DNA from: Micromonospora lupini str. Lupac 08
GTDB lineage: Bacteria > Actinomycetota > Actinomycetes > Mycobacteriales > Micromonosporaceae
NCBI RefSeq assembly: GCF_000297395.2
Contig: NZ_HF570108.1
Coordinates: 2,201,715-2,265,714, forward strand
Reading direction: 5' to 3'
DNA: 64,000 bases
This document shows positions 15,668-23,582 of this stretch, piece by piece. The position numbers were made by a program, and so were the translations under genes. The notes under the pieces were generated by a model. It made no database searches. It saw only the letters and a list, made by a program, of their open reading frames with translations, and had not been told where the DNA came from. Position 1 is the first letter of the stretch, and each line of letters begins with the position of its first letter.

Positions 15668-18334
15668 ATGTCGGGACGTGGCGAATGGACACTCGTCGGC
15701 CGCGACGACGAGCTGAAGACCATCGAGGACGTCGTGTCGGCGCGGGCCCCCGGCCTGGTGCTTGTCGGCGACGCCGGGGTGGGCAAGACGCGGCTGCTGC
15801 GCGAGGCGCTGGCGCGGGCCGCCGAGGACGGCGTGGAGTGTCACTGGGTCTCCGCGACCGGCGCGGCCCGCTCCATCCCGTTCGGCGCGGTCTCCCACCT
15901 CATCCCCGCGCCCAGTCGGCCGCGCGCCGACCCGATGAGCCTGGTCGTCACCGTCGAGCGCGACTTCGCCCGCCGCAGCGCCGGCCGCCCGGTCATGATC
16001 GGCATTGACGACGCGCACCTGCTCGACGACCCCTCGGCCGGGCTGCTGCACCAACTCGCCGTGCACGGGCTGGCGGTGGCGGTGGCGACGGTCCGCGCGG
16101 GCGAACCACTCTCCGACGCCCTCACCTCGCTGTGGACCGGCTCCGGCCGGCGGCTGGAGGTGCGTCCCCTGCCCGCCACCGCCGTGGACCACCTGCTCGA
16201 CGAGGCGGCGCCGGGCCCGCTCGACGCGCTCAGCCGCCGCCGCCTGCGCCAGCTCGCCGACGGCAACCCGCTGCTGCTGCGGGAGCTGCTGGCCGACGCG
16301 CTGGACACCGGCGGGTTGCGGGAGTCGCGGGGCGTCTGGCGCTGGCGCGGCACCGCGTCGGGCAGCCCTCGCCTGGCCGAGCTGGTCAGCGCCCGGCAGC
16401 GAGCCCTGGAACCGGCCGCCCGTCAGGTGCTGGAGGTGGTCGCCTGCGGTGAACCGCTCTCCCTCGCCCTGCTGGAACGGTTCGTCGACCCGGCCGCCAT
16501 CGAGGCCGCCGAGCGCAGCGGCATGGTGGTCGCCGAGCGCTCCGGCGCGCGTACGGCGCTGCGCATGGCCCATCCGCTCTACGGCGAGGCGCTGCGCGCC
16601 AGCATGCCCGCCAGCCGGTCCCGCACCGTGTTCGGGCAGCTCGCCGACGTGTTGGCGAGCATGCCGCTGCGCCGCCGCGACGACGCGCTCGTCGCCGGTG
16701 TGTGGCAACTACGCTCGGGCAGCGTCCGGCATCCGGGCATCGCCCTGGCCGCCGCGCGGCAGGCAATCGACCGGTTCGACATCGACCTGGCCGAGCGGCT
16801 GGCCCGCACGGCGTACGACGCCGGGCAGGGCTGGGAGGCGCAGTGGCTGCTGGCCCGGGTGCTGCAGTACCAGGCGCGCAGCCAGGAGGCGTTCGACATG
16901 CTGCCACCGGCGCCACCGCCGGGCAGCAAACGCCTCGCCATCTGGGCGATCACCCGGGCCGGGCTGCTCTACTGGGGCCTGGACCGGATCGACGAGGCGC
17001 ACGAGACATTGCGGATGGTGCCGTCGGGCTCGCCCGGACACGACCTGACCGAGGCCACCCGGTCGTGGGTGCTGTTCTACGACGGCCGGTGCGAGGCGGC
17101 GCTCGCGGTGGGCCAGGCCGTGCTGGCCCGGGCCGACACCGGCGTACGCGCAGCCAGTTGGGCGACCATGGGCGCCGCCTCGGCGGCCGGGATGCTCGGC
17201 CGGCTCGACCTCGCCGCGGAGCTGGCCCAGCGCGGCCGGGCGGTGCTCGCCGCCGAGCCGGAGCACCTGCCGTGGAACGAGGCGCAGGTCGGGCTGGGGC
17301 TCTGCTACGCCCGGTACGCCGCCGGCGAGCTGGCCGGAGCCGTCGAGCTGGCCGACGAGGGCTACCGCGCGGCGGTGGCAAGCGACGCGCGGGGGATGGT
17401 CGCCGTGTGGGCCGGGTTCCGGGGGATCATCGCCAAGTCGCAGGGGCGGCTCGACGGCGCCGAGGCCAACCTGCGCGAGGCCGTCGCCCTGGTCGAGGAG
17501 AACGACCAGTACCACCTGGTGCGGACGTACTGGGCCGAGCTGGCCGGCGTCCGGGCGCTGGCCGGTGACCTGCCCGGCGCCCGCCGCTGGCTGGCCGCGG
17601 CGGACGCGCGGGAGCGGACCGCGAACCGGATCTTCCACCCCTGGGTGGAGCTGAACCGCGCCTGGGTGCAGGTGGCCGAGGGAGATCTCACCGCCGCGAT
17701 CCGTACTGCCCGGCACGCCGCCGACCTGGCTCGGGGCAGCGAGCAGCCCACCATCGAGGCGGTGGCGCTCTACGAGTGCGCGCGGCTGGGCGCTCCGGAG
17801 CCGGTGCGGGAACGGCTTACCGCCCTCGCCGACCTGCTCGGCGGGTTCGCGTCGACCCTCGCCAGCGCGGCCGACGGTCTGCTCCGTGACGACGGGTCGA
17901 CCCTGGAGGCGGCCGTGGACGACCTCGTCGCCCGTGGCCACACCCTGCTCGCCGCCGAGGCGCTGGGCGCCGCCGCCCGGGCGTACGCCCGCCGTGGTCG
18001 ACCTCGCCTGGCGGTGGCGCAGCGGGCCGCGACGCTGGCCCAGGCCTGCCAGGGCGTACGCACACCACTGCTGGCCGCGACCGCTCCGGGCGCGGAGCAG
18101 GCGACGCTTACCCGCCGCGAGCGGGACGTCGCGCTGCTCGCGGTGGCCCTGTCCAGCCGCAGCATCGCTGACCGGCTGGGACTGTCGGTCAACACCGTCA
18201 ACAACAACCTGGCCCGCGTCTTCACCAAGCTGGGCGTCCGCAACCGCCGGGAACTCGCCGTGGTGCTCGGGCAGGAACGGCCGGACGTACGGGGGACAGG
18301 TCACCGCGAGCGATCCAGCCTCGACAGTAGGTAA
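15668..18334 (+). CDS. LAL-type LuxR family transcriptional regulator
   Basis: The 888-aa product is a large ATP-binding LuxR regulator. Walker A is GDAGVGKT (residues 34-41) and a Walker B-like 'VMIGIDDAHLL' lies near 115. A long helical, TPR-like middle follows. The C-terminal GerE/LuxR helix-turn-helix reads 'TRRERDVALLAVALSSRSIA' then 'LSVNTVNNNL'. Such proteins couple nucleotide and inducer binding to activation of catabolic or secondary-metabolite genes. The ATG at 15668 is chosen because GAGG/GAGGG lies at suitable distance; GTG 15656 lacks spacing. The next gene, a secreted SGNH hydrolase, follows on the same strand after repeats that could be its target sites. Confidence 0.9.
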   Translation: MSGRGEWTLVGRDDELKTIEDVVSARAPGLVLVGDAGVGKTRLLREALARAAEDGVECHWVSATGAARSIPFGAVSHLIPAPSRPRADPMSLVVTVERDFARRSAGRPVMIGIDDAHLLDDPSAGLLHQLAVHGLAVAVATVRAGEPLSDALTSLWTGSGRRLEVRPLPATAVDHLLDEAAPGPLDALSRRRLRQLADGNPLLLRELLADALDTGGLRESRGVWRWRGTASGSPRLAELVSARQRALEPAARQVLEVVACGEPLSLALLERFVDPAAIEAAERSGMVVAERSGARTALRMAHPLYGEALRASMPASRSRTVFGQLADVLASMPLRRRDDALVAGVWQLRSGSVRHPGIALAAARQAIDRFDIDLAERLARTAYDAGQGWEAQWLLARVLQYQARSQEAFDMLPPAPPPGSKRLAIWAITRAGLLYWGLDRIDEAHETLRMVPSGSPGHDLTEATRSWVLFYDGRCEAALAVGQAVLARADTGVRAASWATMGAASAAGMLGRLDLAAELAQRGRAVLAAEPEHLPWNEAQVGLGLCYARYAAGELAGAVELADEGYRAAVASDARGMVAVWAGFRGIIAKSQGRLDGAEANLREAVALVEENDQYHLVRTYWAELAGVRALAGDLPGARRWLAAADARERTANRIFHPWVELNRAWVQVAEGDLTAAIRTARHAADLARGSEQPTIEAVALYECARLGAPEPVRERLTALADLLGGFASTLASAADGLLRDDGSTLEAAVDDLVARGHTLLAAEALGAAARAYARRGRPRLAVAQRAATLAQACQGVRTPLLAATAPGAEQATLTRRERDVALLAVALSSRSIADRLGLSVNTVNNNLARVFTKLGVRNRRELAVVLGQERPDVRGTGHRERSSLDSR

Positions 18335-18345
18335 GGGCGACTGAT

Positions 18346-18393
18346 CTACCGGGTTACCGCACACCTCCCTACCGTGCGGTAACACACCTACCG
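18346..18393 (+). promoter_or_regulatory. Inverted repeat and three CTACC repeats upstream of the SGNH hydrolase
   Basis: GTTACCGCAC (18353-18362) and GTGCGGTAAC (18374-18383) are perfect arms around an 11-nt spacer. CTACC occurs at 18346, 18369 and 18388, roughly two helical turns apart. The element lies between the LAL regulator stop and the hydrolase start. It may be an operator for that regulator or a terminator for its mRNA; the absence of a T-run and the regular repeats favour an operator. Confidence 0.5.
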
Positions 18394-18418
18394 GTGCACT
18401 CAGTCCCTGGAGGACGGC

Positions 18419-20398
18419 ATGAGCCAACTGGATCCAAGCGGACCGCCAGGACGGCGACCCACCAGGTCGTTTCACGTCCACAATGTTCTGTTCGCCGCCG
18501 GGATGGCGGTGGCGGTGGCAATGGTCACCGCGGTCGTCGCCCCGGCAGCCGGTGGCGCCTCGACCACCCCGGTGAGCGCCGCGCCGGCGGCGGTGTCGTA
18601 CGACGCGCCGCCCTGCACCCGCGAGCTGGAGGGCACGACCTGGCTGCTCGATCCGTGCGTCAAGCCGGGCGGGAAACTTCCGGTGGAGGTCGAGGCGCGG
18701 CTCGCGCAGATCCGTACCCAGAAGGCGGTTGCCGCCGCCGACTGCCCGGACCCGACGGGTTCGCCGTCGGCCTCGACGTCGGCGACGCCGACCCGCCAGA
18801 CCCGGCCGCCGGTGACGGCCGAGCCGGTCGCGCAGCGGGCCCCCGCCGCAACCGCGACCGCACCCACCTCGACGGCTTCGCCAAGCGGTTCGCCCTCCGC
18901 GTCGGCGTCGCCCACCGGCTCGCCCTGCCCCTCGGGCAGCGCGTCCCCCTCCGGGAGCGCGTCCCCGTCGGGCAGTGCGTCCCCGTCGGGTAGCTCCTCG
19001 CCGTCGGGGAGCGCATCCCCCTCTGGCAGCTCATCGCCGTCGGGCAGCGCGTCCCCGTCGGGCAGCGCGTCGCCCTCGGGCAGCGCGTCGCCGTCGGGCA
19101 GCTCCTCCCCGTCGGGCAGCTCGTCGCCCTCCGGTAGCTCCTCGCCGTCGGGCAGCGCGTCCCCCTCGGGCAGCTCGTCGCCCTCGGGCAGTGCCTCGCC
19201 CAGCGGCTCGTCGTCGCCCACCGACGACCCGACCGACCCGACCGACCCGCCGACCGGGCCCACCGGGACGCCTCCGCCGCCACCCCCGCCGCCGACCGGC
19301 TGCCCGCAGGTCAACGGCAACCCCACCCTGGTGGACGCGAACAAGGACCGCATCCGCTGCCGCGAGGTGCAGACCGTCGAAGACGACACGGTCCTGACCC
19401 TGACCGGGGACTCGATCAGCTCCTCGCACCACCAGTTCGGCTTCGGCGTGGGCCCCGGCTGCCCGATGACCTCGTCCGACAACCGCGGCATGCCCGGCAA
19501 CAACGGCGTCTACAGCTACGGCCGGCGCTACTTCGACATGGACGGCAGCATCGTCGACTACGACAACTACGCGCGCACCGGGTACGGCACCGGCGACATC
19601 ATCTTCGGTCGCGCCGGCCCCGACGCGTGCGGCAACGGCTGGGGTCGGGTGGCCAGCCCGCTCGGCCTCGCCACCGCGCGCATCGCCAAGGCCAAGGCGG
19701 GCGGGCACAACGCGTACCACGCCACCACCGGCGGAGTGAACAACACCAACTGGACCACCGTGCTGACCCGGCTCGGCATGTGCCGGGGCCTGGAATTCGC
19801 GGCCGAGGCCCTGGATCCGTACGGCGTGTTCCGCTTCGAATGGGCGGCCGTGGGCGGCAAACAGGGCATCGTCACCAACGGCGGTGGTTGCAACTTCTGG
19901 CTCGACCTGCCGGTCGGCGAGGACTACTACATCAACATCGGGGTGCCGCGCTATGACGGCCCGGCCCAGTACGCAGGCATCACCGCCGACGCCACCACCA
20001 TCGTCAACTCGCTGCTGGGCGCCGGTGCCGACAAGGTGGTGTGGATGCTGTACTACGACATCACCCCGGCGAACCTCGACGTCGGCCAGTACGGCTGGGC
20101 CAAGCTCAAGTCGCTGCTGCCGACCGGATTGCAGTCCTACCTGCCCTCGGCGCCCGTGTCGACGCTGCAACCACTGATCGACCCGTTGTGGGTGGGCACC
20201 GTACGAGGTGTGATCAGCGATCTCAACTGGGCCATTCAGCTCGGCGTCCCGTTCGACCCGGCCGTCCGGGTGGCCTTCCCGCCGCCGATCACTCCGGGTG
20301 ACATTCAGGTCACCGCGGAGGGAGGGTCGCCGCACCCCAGCCCGTCCGGGCAGGACAAGTTGGCCAACACCCTGGCGGGCGTCCTCAGCGGCATGTGA
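18419..20398 (+). CDS. Secreted SGNH/GDSL hydrolase-like protein with SPSGS-repeat linker
   Basis: The 659-aa protein has a long Sec signal sequence (hydrophobic core about 24-45). A short N-terminal region with Cys pairs follows, then a low-complexity linker with 16 SPSGS(A/S) units, an Asp/Pro/Thr stretch and eight prolines. The C-terminal catalytic-like domain carries a GDS block (Gly330-Asp331-Ser332, 'LTLTGDSISS'), an Asn-rich core, and a last block 'GSPHPSPSGQ' with His639. The Asp usually three residues before that His is Gly here. SGNH enzymes are esterases or lipases. GGAGG precedes ATG 18419. Its location after a LAL regulator suggests control by it. Confidence 0.75.
   Translation: MSQLDPSGPPGRRPTRSFHVHNVLFAAGMAVAVAMVTAVVAPAAGGASTTPVSAAPAAVSYDAPPCTRELEGTTWLLDPCVKPGGKLPVEVEARLAQIRTQKAVAAADCPDPTGSPSASTSATPTRQTRPPVTAEPVAQRAPAATATAPTSTASPSGSPSASASPTGSPCPSGSASPSGSASPSGSASPSGSSSPSGSASPSGSSSPSGSASPSGSASPSGSASPSGSSSPSGSSSPSGSSSPSGSASPSGSSSPSGSASPSGSSSPTDDPTDPTDPPTGPTGTPPPPPPPPTGCPQVNGNPTLVDANKDRIRCREVQTVEDDTVLTLTGDSISSSHHQFGFGVGPGCPMTSSDNRGMPGNNGVYSYGRRYFDMDGSIVDYDNYARTGYGTGDIIFGRAGPDACGNGWGRVASPLGLATARIAKAKAGGHNAYHATTGGVNNTNWTTVLTRLGMCRGLEFAAEALDPYGVFRFEWAAVGGKQGIVTNGGGCNFWLDLPVGEDYYINIGVPRYDGPAQYAGITADATTIVNSLLGAGADKVVWMLYYDITPANLDVGQYGWAKLKSLLPTGLQSYLPSAPVSTLQPLIDPLWVGTVRGVISDLNWAIQLGVPFDPAVRVAFPPPITPGDIQVTAEGGSPHPSPSGQDKLANTLAGVLSGM
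18926..19213 (+). repeat. 16-copy 18-bp in-frame minisatellite (SPSGSA/SPSGSS)
   Basis: Sixteen tandem 18-bp units encode the linker of the SGNH protein. The first unit has Cys for Ser. Units differ mainly at the third codon position and at Ala versus Ser in the sixth codon. Copy number may vary between strains by slippage without breaking the frame. Confidence 0.9.
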
Positions 20399-20421
20399 CA
20401 CCGGCCTGATTCATCGCTCAG

Positions 20422-20457
20422 GACGGGGAGGAATCGCCGATGCGGTTCCTCCCCGTC
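20422..20457 (+). terminator. 12-bp-arm hairpin after the SGNH gene
   Basis: GACGGGGAGGAA (20422-20433) pairs exactly with 20446-20457 around a 12-nt loop, 24 nt after the stop codon. Confidence 0.8.
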
Positions 20458-20544
20458 GCCCGCACAGGTGGAAGTGTGTCTGAATTACGGCTATCACGGC
20501 GGTTCATGCTCACCTGCGCCGTACCCCCAGCACGAAAATTGCGT

Positions 20545-20556
20545 TACGGTCGGCGA
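20545..20556 (+). promoter_or_regulatory. Leaderless-type -10 element (TACGGT) before ATG 20557
   Basis: TACGGT at 20545-20550 and a 6-nt spacer lead to ATG 20557. There is no Shine-Dalgarno sequence. The preceding 20 bases are AT-richer than the surroundings. Confidence 0.65.
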
Positions 20557-20778
20557 ATGAAGGTGGAGGAACACTGGTGGAACGGTGACACGACCCCGCG
20601 CGGGCGCCGGGACGTGTACATCCGTACTGACGGGCAGGGTTGGGAGGTCCGCGCCCAGATCGGTGGGGCGTCGGGTCGTGAGCGGGTGCAGCAGTGCCCA
20701 AGCCGGGCCTCGGCGGCCATCCTCGCCGACGCCTGGCGCGGCACCCACCCATCCTGGCGCGAGCTGAAGCAGCGCTGA
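20557..20778 (+). CDS. Small hypothetical protein (73 aa)
   Basis: The 73-aa product has a compact, Trp- and Arg-rich sequence ('EEHWWNGDTTPRGRRDVYIR', 'WRELKQR') without signal peptide or membrane helix, and looks like a small folded cytosolic protein. The ATG at 20557 sits 6 nt after a TACGGT box, so the mRNA is probably leaderless. Upstream in-frame ATGs at 20440 and later are rejected because they lie in the terminator hairpin of the previous gene. I do not recognise the family. Confidence 0.7.
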   Translation: MKVEEHWWNGDTTPRGRRDVYIRTDGQGWEVRAQIGGASGRERVQQCPSRASAAILADAWRGTHPSWRELKQR

Positions 20779-20860
20779 TCCGGCACCGGGCCGGGCCGGC
20801 AACGCTCCTGGGCTCCCCGCCCGGTGCGCCCCGGCCCGCCCGGTGTCCGACTTCCACTCA

Positions 20861-20881
20861 GGCGGCGGTCCTCCCGCCGCC
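20861..20881. terminator. 8-bp-arm GC hairpin
   Basis: GGCGGCGG (20861-20868) and CCGCCGCC (20874-20881) flank a 5-nt loop between the small gene ending at 20778 and a leftward gene remnant ending at 20903. It may serve both. Confidence 0.45.
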
Positions 20882-20902
20882 CGGCGACTGTTCACTCGTA
20901 GG

Positions 20903-21061
20903 TCACCTCCTTCGCAGCATGACCGAGGCGACGTCAGCCGCGAACGCCGCGGGCTCGTCGATCGGCATGGCCGGCACCTTTCGCGAGATCACGGTCAGCC
21001 CCGCCCAGAGGGCTGGCGGCAACCACCGTGCCCGGTAGCCGAGGAGTTGGGTCCGGCTTGA
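20903..21061 (-). pseudogene. Possible C-terminal gene remnant
   Basis: On the minus strand an open frame without a start codon runs from about 21061 to a TGA at 20903. It has high GC at third positions and reads like the end of a real protein (residues ending 'PIDEPAAFAADVASVMLRRR'). It is closed at its 5' side by an in-frame stop. I cannot name the family. It and the hairpin at 20861 are the only things I see in the 421-nt gap 20779-21199. Confidence 0.3.
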
Positions 21062-21199
21062 TCACGTGACGAAAAGTAGGTCGGAGAGGACTCCTGGGCC
21101 TATTTCCCATCACCTGATCAAGGGCTGGTCCGCGCATCCCCGTGTTCCCCGCGGCAGGCCGGGTACGCGGGGTTGGTCCGCGCCCGATGGAGGTCGCCC

Positions 21200-21358
21200 A
21201 TGTCCCAGGCTCCCGACGAGGAGAACCCCAGGCTCGACGAGGAGGTCCGGGAGGCCGAGCGCCGGCTCGCCGCCCTCGCCACCCCGTCGGACGACGCAAT
21301 GACCGACGACGACGCCCGGACGCCGGACGACGCCCCTTCGGAGCTGGACACCGACTAG
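21200..21358 (+). CDS. Very acidic small hypothetical protein (52 aa)
   Basis: The 52-aa product is dominated by Asp, Glu, Pro and Ala, with a short Arg-containing helix in the middle ('REAERRLAALA'), and is probably disordered. GGAGG lies 6 nt before ATG 21200, which is preferred to the GTG at 21173. It converges with the PPOX-fold gene at 21376. No family is recognised. It is similar in style to the small acidic proteins at 37-309 and 61269-61439. Confidence 0.65.
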   Translation: MSQAPDEENPRLDEEVREAERRLAALATPSDDAMTDDDARTPDDAPSELDTD

Positions 21359-21375
21359 GCAGGTCCTGTCGTCCC

Positions 21376-21885
21376 TCAGCGACGCCAGAACTGGCGGGGT
21401 GCCAACCCCTCACGACGCAGCCAGTGCTCCGTGTAGACGATCCGCTCGGCCTCAACGACCACCAGGGTGTCCTCGGGCGGCTCGGACAGCGGTCGCCCCC
21501 GCTCGGCGTGCTCGTTCTCCCAGCGGAACGCCTCCCAGTAGTGCGCGCGGTCCGGATGCCCCGGGTCGAGCACCCGGGCGGCGCCGAACACCTGAGCCCC
21601 GCGGCTGCTGGCCAGCCCGACCAGCGGTGCGAAGATCCCGACGGACACCCGTGGGTCGGCAGCGATGTTGCGCATCTTCGGCGAACGGGGCGCGACCGTG
21701 AACAGCACCGAGAAGTCGAGCGAGTAGTACCGCACCGGCGTGGCAATCGGTCCGTCCGGACCCGTGGTCGCGAGCACGCACATGTTCTGCGACGACAGCA
21801 GGTTGAGAATGCGCTCTTCAAGCCGCTCGCGATCGAGCCGCCCCGCAGGCGTGGGACCGGCCAGCCACGGATTCGTCAACGGCAT
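21376..21885 (-). CDS. Pyridoxamine 5'-phosphate oxidase-fold (PPOX/F420 split barrel) protein
   Basis: The 169-aa protein has the split-barrel flavin/F420-binding fold. Visible are an N-terminal helix and 'MCVLATTGPDGPIATPVRYY' (catalytic-barrel entry), then 'SPKMRNIAADPRVSVGI', the family's conserved arrangement. Members reduce or oxidise small substrates with FMN or F420, or bind haem breakdown products. The substrate cannot be told here. The ATG at 21885 has GAGGA 7 nt upstream. It is monocistronic and converges with the small acidic gene. Confidence 0.85.
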   Translation of the reverse strand: MPLTNPWLAGPTPAGRLDRERLEERILNLLSSQNMCVLATTGPDGPIATPVRYYSLDFSVLFTVAPRSPKMRNIAADPRVSVGIFAPLVGLASSRGAQVFGAARVLDPGHPDRAHYWEAFRWENEHAERGRPLSEPPEDTLVVVEAERIVYTEHWLRREGLAPRQFWRR

Positions 21886-21958
21886 GCCGGGTCCTCGATC
21901 ATGGCGAGCACCTTACCCACACGGCCGAGCCGATCGGGTACCACGATCGGCCGGACGC

Positions 21959-22008
21959 GGGACCACGGGCCTGCCCGGCGAGACAACGCCGGACAGGCCC
22001 GTGGTCCC
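21959..22008 (-). terminator. 50-nt near-perfect hairpin after the DUF1062 gene
   Basis: Fifteen-base arms (21959-21973 and 21994-22008) enclose a further 6-bp stem CCGGCG/CGCCGG with loop AGACAA, with one mismatched pair between. It lies 8 nt past the stop codon at 22017. Confidence 0.9.
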
Positions 22009-22016
22009 GAGGAAGC

Positions 22017-22565
22017 TCAGTGCTTGAGCGTGAAGGTGAAGTCGCCGGACAGCTTGCCGGTCAGGCGGACTGTCGAGACGAGCATCCCCTCCTCACTCAT
22101 CCTGTCGACCTCGGCCCGCGAAAGGCCGAAACCCGCGGCGATCAGTCGTGCGGGCCGGACGGGGATGCGCGCCGCGAAGCGGACCGCGACCTCGACGATG
22201 TCGCGGTCCAGGTGCGCGGATCCGTTGGTGTCGAGACGCCAGGCGTCGTCCCAGTCCAGGACGAATCGATTGCGACGCTGCACGATCGGATCCTGAAGCA
22301 GCTCGGCGATCAGGCGACTGTCGTTGTCGTGCAGCCGGTCGAGCAGCTCAGCGGGGATGGAGCGCACGGTCGTCCGCTCCAGGACCTCGAGCTTGACCGT
22401 GTCTCCGCATCCGGTGCAGAGCGCGAGGAGCCAGATGTCGATGAGCTTGTGGTTGGCGTTGAGGCGGAATCTGCCGCTCGGCCGGAAGCGTGCGGACGCG
22501 CACGCATGGCAACGGCGGCGGATTATGGGCAGGCAGGTGGGCACGACGGCCCAGTTGATGAGCAC
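22017..22565 (-). CDS. DUF1062 family protein
   Basis: The 182-aa protein matches DUF1062. An N-terminal Cys pair (CHAC, residues 19-22) is followed by 'FRPSGRFRLNANHKLIDIWL' and a second Cys pair (CTGC, about 50-53). Together these four Cys are a likely structural zinc site. The C-terminal half is helical. Members are small cytosolic proteins of unknown biochemical role. The GTG start at 22565 has no clear Shine-Dalgarno sequence, so the exact start is less certain than the family. It is monocistronic with a strong terminator. Confidence 0.85.
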   Translation of the reverse strand: MLINWAVVPTCLPIIRRRCHACASARFRPSGRFRLNANHKLIDIWLLALCTGCGDTVKLEVLERTTVRSIPAELLDRLHDNDSRLIAELLQDPIVQRRNRFVLDWDDAWRLDTNGSAHLDRDIVEVAVRFAARIPVRPARLIAAGFGLSRAEVDRMSEEGMLVSTVRLTGKLSGDFTFTLKH

Positions 22566-22812
22566 AGAGGTACACCGGTTTCAGTGAGAAGTCCGCAGCA
22601 AAAAGGAGCGCGGCGCACAGGCGCGACGCGCGAATCAGCGCTCGGGAGGTCTCACAGGGTGTACAACGGCACGTCCTCGCCTAGACGACAGGTTGAGGCA
22701 GGACGCTAGCGGCGCCGGCGGCGGGGCTCCACCGGTTTTCGGGCACCACATGAATCCGGCGGCCCGGGCCTGTCCTGCCGATCGCAGACCGGTGCGGGCA
22801 CGGCATCTTGGC

Positions 22813-22824
22813 TAGAGTCTCGCC
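22813..22824 (+). promoter_or_regulatory. Leaderless-type -10 element (TAGAGT) before GTG 22825
   Basis: TAGAGT at 22813-22818 and spacer CTCGCC precede GTG 22825. The 15-base block through GTG is identical to that at 10395-10409. Confidence 0.65.
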
Positions 22825-23067
22825 GTGGTTGTGGTCAACATGGTGGAGAAGTTCGGTGTGGACGATGTCCTCGAACGTTCATGGGAACTGCCCCCAGACG
22901 TCGTCGAGCCGCTGCGCACGCATGTCGACGTGGCGCCCGGCGAGTGGGTCGTGAACTCGTGGCCCATGACAGCGCAGCTTGCCTCCATCGTGCAGCCCTG
23001 GGTTGATGAGCCCATCGATCTCACGACGAATTCCTGGTTCGTCAGCTCTGCGCAGGCCACTGCTTGA
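22825..23067 (+). CDS. Small hypothetical protein (80 aa)
   Basis: The 80-aa, acidic, Trp- and Val-rich product ('ERSWELPPDVVEPLRTHVDV') has no signal peptide or membrane helix. The GTG start is set by a TAGAGT box 6 nt upstream. Base composition is lower in GC than the neighbours (several A/T-ending codons), which with the nearby hairpin and decayed genes suggests a recombining region. I do not recognise the family. Size and context would fit an immunity or regulatory peptide, but nothing proves it. Confidence 0.6.
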   Translation: MVVVNMVEKFGVDDVLERSWELPPDVVEPLRTHVDVAPGEWVVNSWPMTAQLASIVQPWVDEPIDLTTNSWFVSSAQATA

Positions 23068-23134
23068 CGCGAGTCCTTGGGTCATCGGAGGCGGTCAAAG
23101 CTGCGTTCCACGACATCGCGCTTGCGGTAACAAC

Positions 23135-23575
23135 TCAATCGGTGGCAGATCTTGGACACTTTCCGTTAGTCAGGAACGGAAAGTGTCCAAGATCTAGCCC
23201 GCCAACTCTCCCTCGCGCCCCAGTCGGCGTCGCGCAACGGACGGGACCCTCAGCAGCGGTCTCCTCGGCCAGTTGTCGACTAAGCGTCCGCCCCTGCTCG
23301 CTCCGCGCCCGGTGCTGCTCGTCGGTGGCGACCCGGCCACCGCCGTACTCGCTGTGTTGGTCCTTCCAGTCCGACCACGCCCGCAGCCCGGCGGCCAGCT
23401 CGGCCGAGAGGCCGAGCGTCTCCGGGCTCACCATGCCCACGGCCTCGCGGCTGGAACGCCCACCGCGAGCGGAAAGCATTCCCCCACGTCGAGACCGGGA
23501 ACGCGCCGTAGTCGAACGCGACGTCCAGTCGCCGCACACCGGGCAGGCCAGGCCACGCCGCCGGAACTCCCGCAT
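23135..23575 (-). pseudogene. Decayed small gene with two frame switches
   Basis: The leftward frame opens with a zinc-knuckle-like start (MREFRRRGLACPVCG). The natural continuation (VRRLDVAFDYGAFP...WGNAF) is in another frame over about 23460-23545. Coding signal then returns to the first frame (MVSPETLGLSAELAAGLRAW ... RTLSRQLAEE). GC at third positions follows this A-B-A switch, so two compensating frameshifts are likely. The 3' end then runs into the perfect hairpin at 23147-23195 and stops at 23135, so the C-terminus is not native. The start lies 8 nt after the stop of the upstream oxidoreductase gene. Function is unknown. Confidence 0.5.
23147..23195. repeat. Perfect inverted repeat, 21-bp arms, 7-nt loop
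   Basis: Bases 23147-23167 are the exact reverse complement of 23175-23195. The arms are AT-richer than the surroundings (AGATCT ends, TTTCCG interior). It lies 80 nt past the small gene ending at 23067 and in the decayed end of the leftward gene. It may be a terminator or a dispersed palindromic (REP-like) element inserted here. Confidence 0.85.
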
Positions 23576-23582
23576 CCCCGGG

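Noticed and set aside
18926..19213. 18-bp tandem repeats as a possible CRISPR array
   Set aside because: There are no spacers; the units are directly adjacent and encode an in-frame Ser/Pro/Gly linker.
23068..23134. Short frame after the 80-aa gene as a transposase end
   Set aside because: The segment is too short, shows no conserved motif, and no inverted terminal repeats or target duplication could be matched to it.
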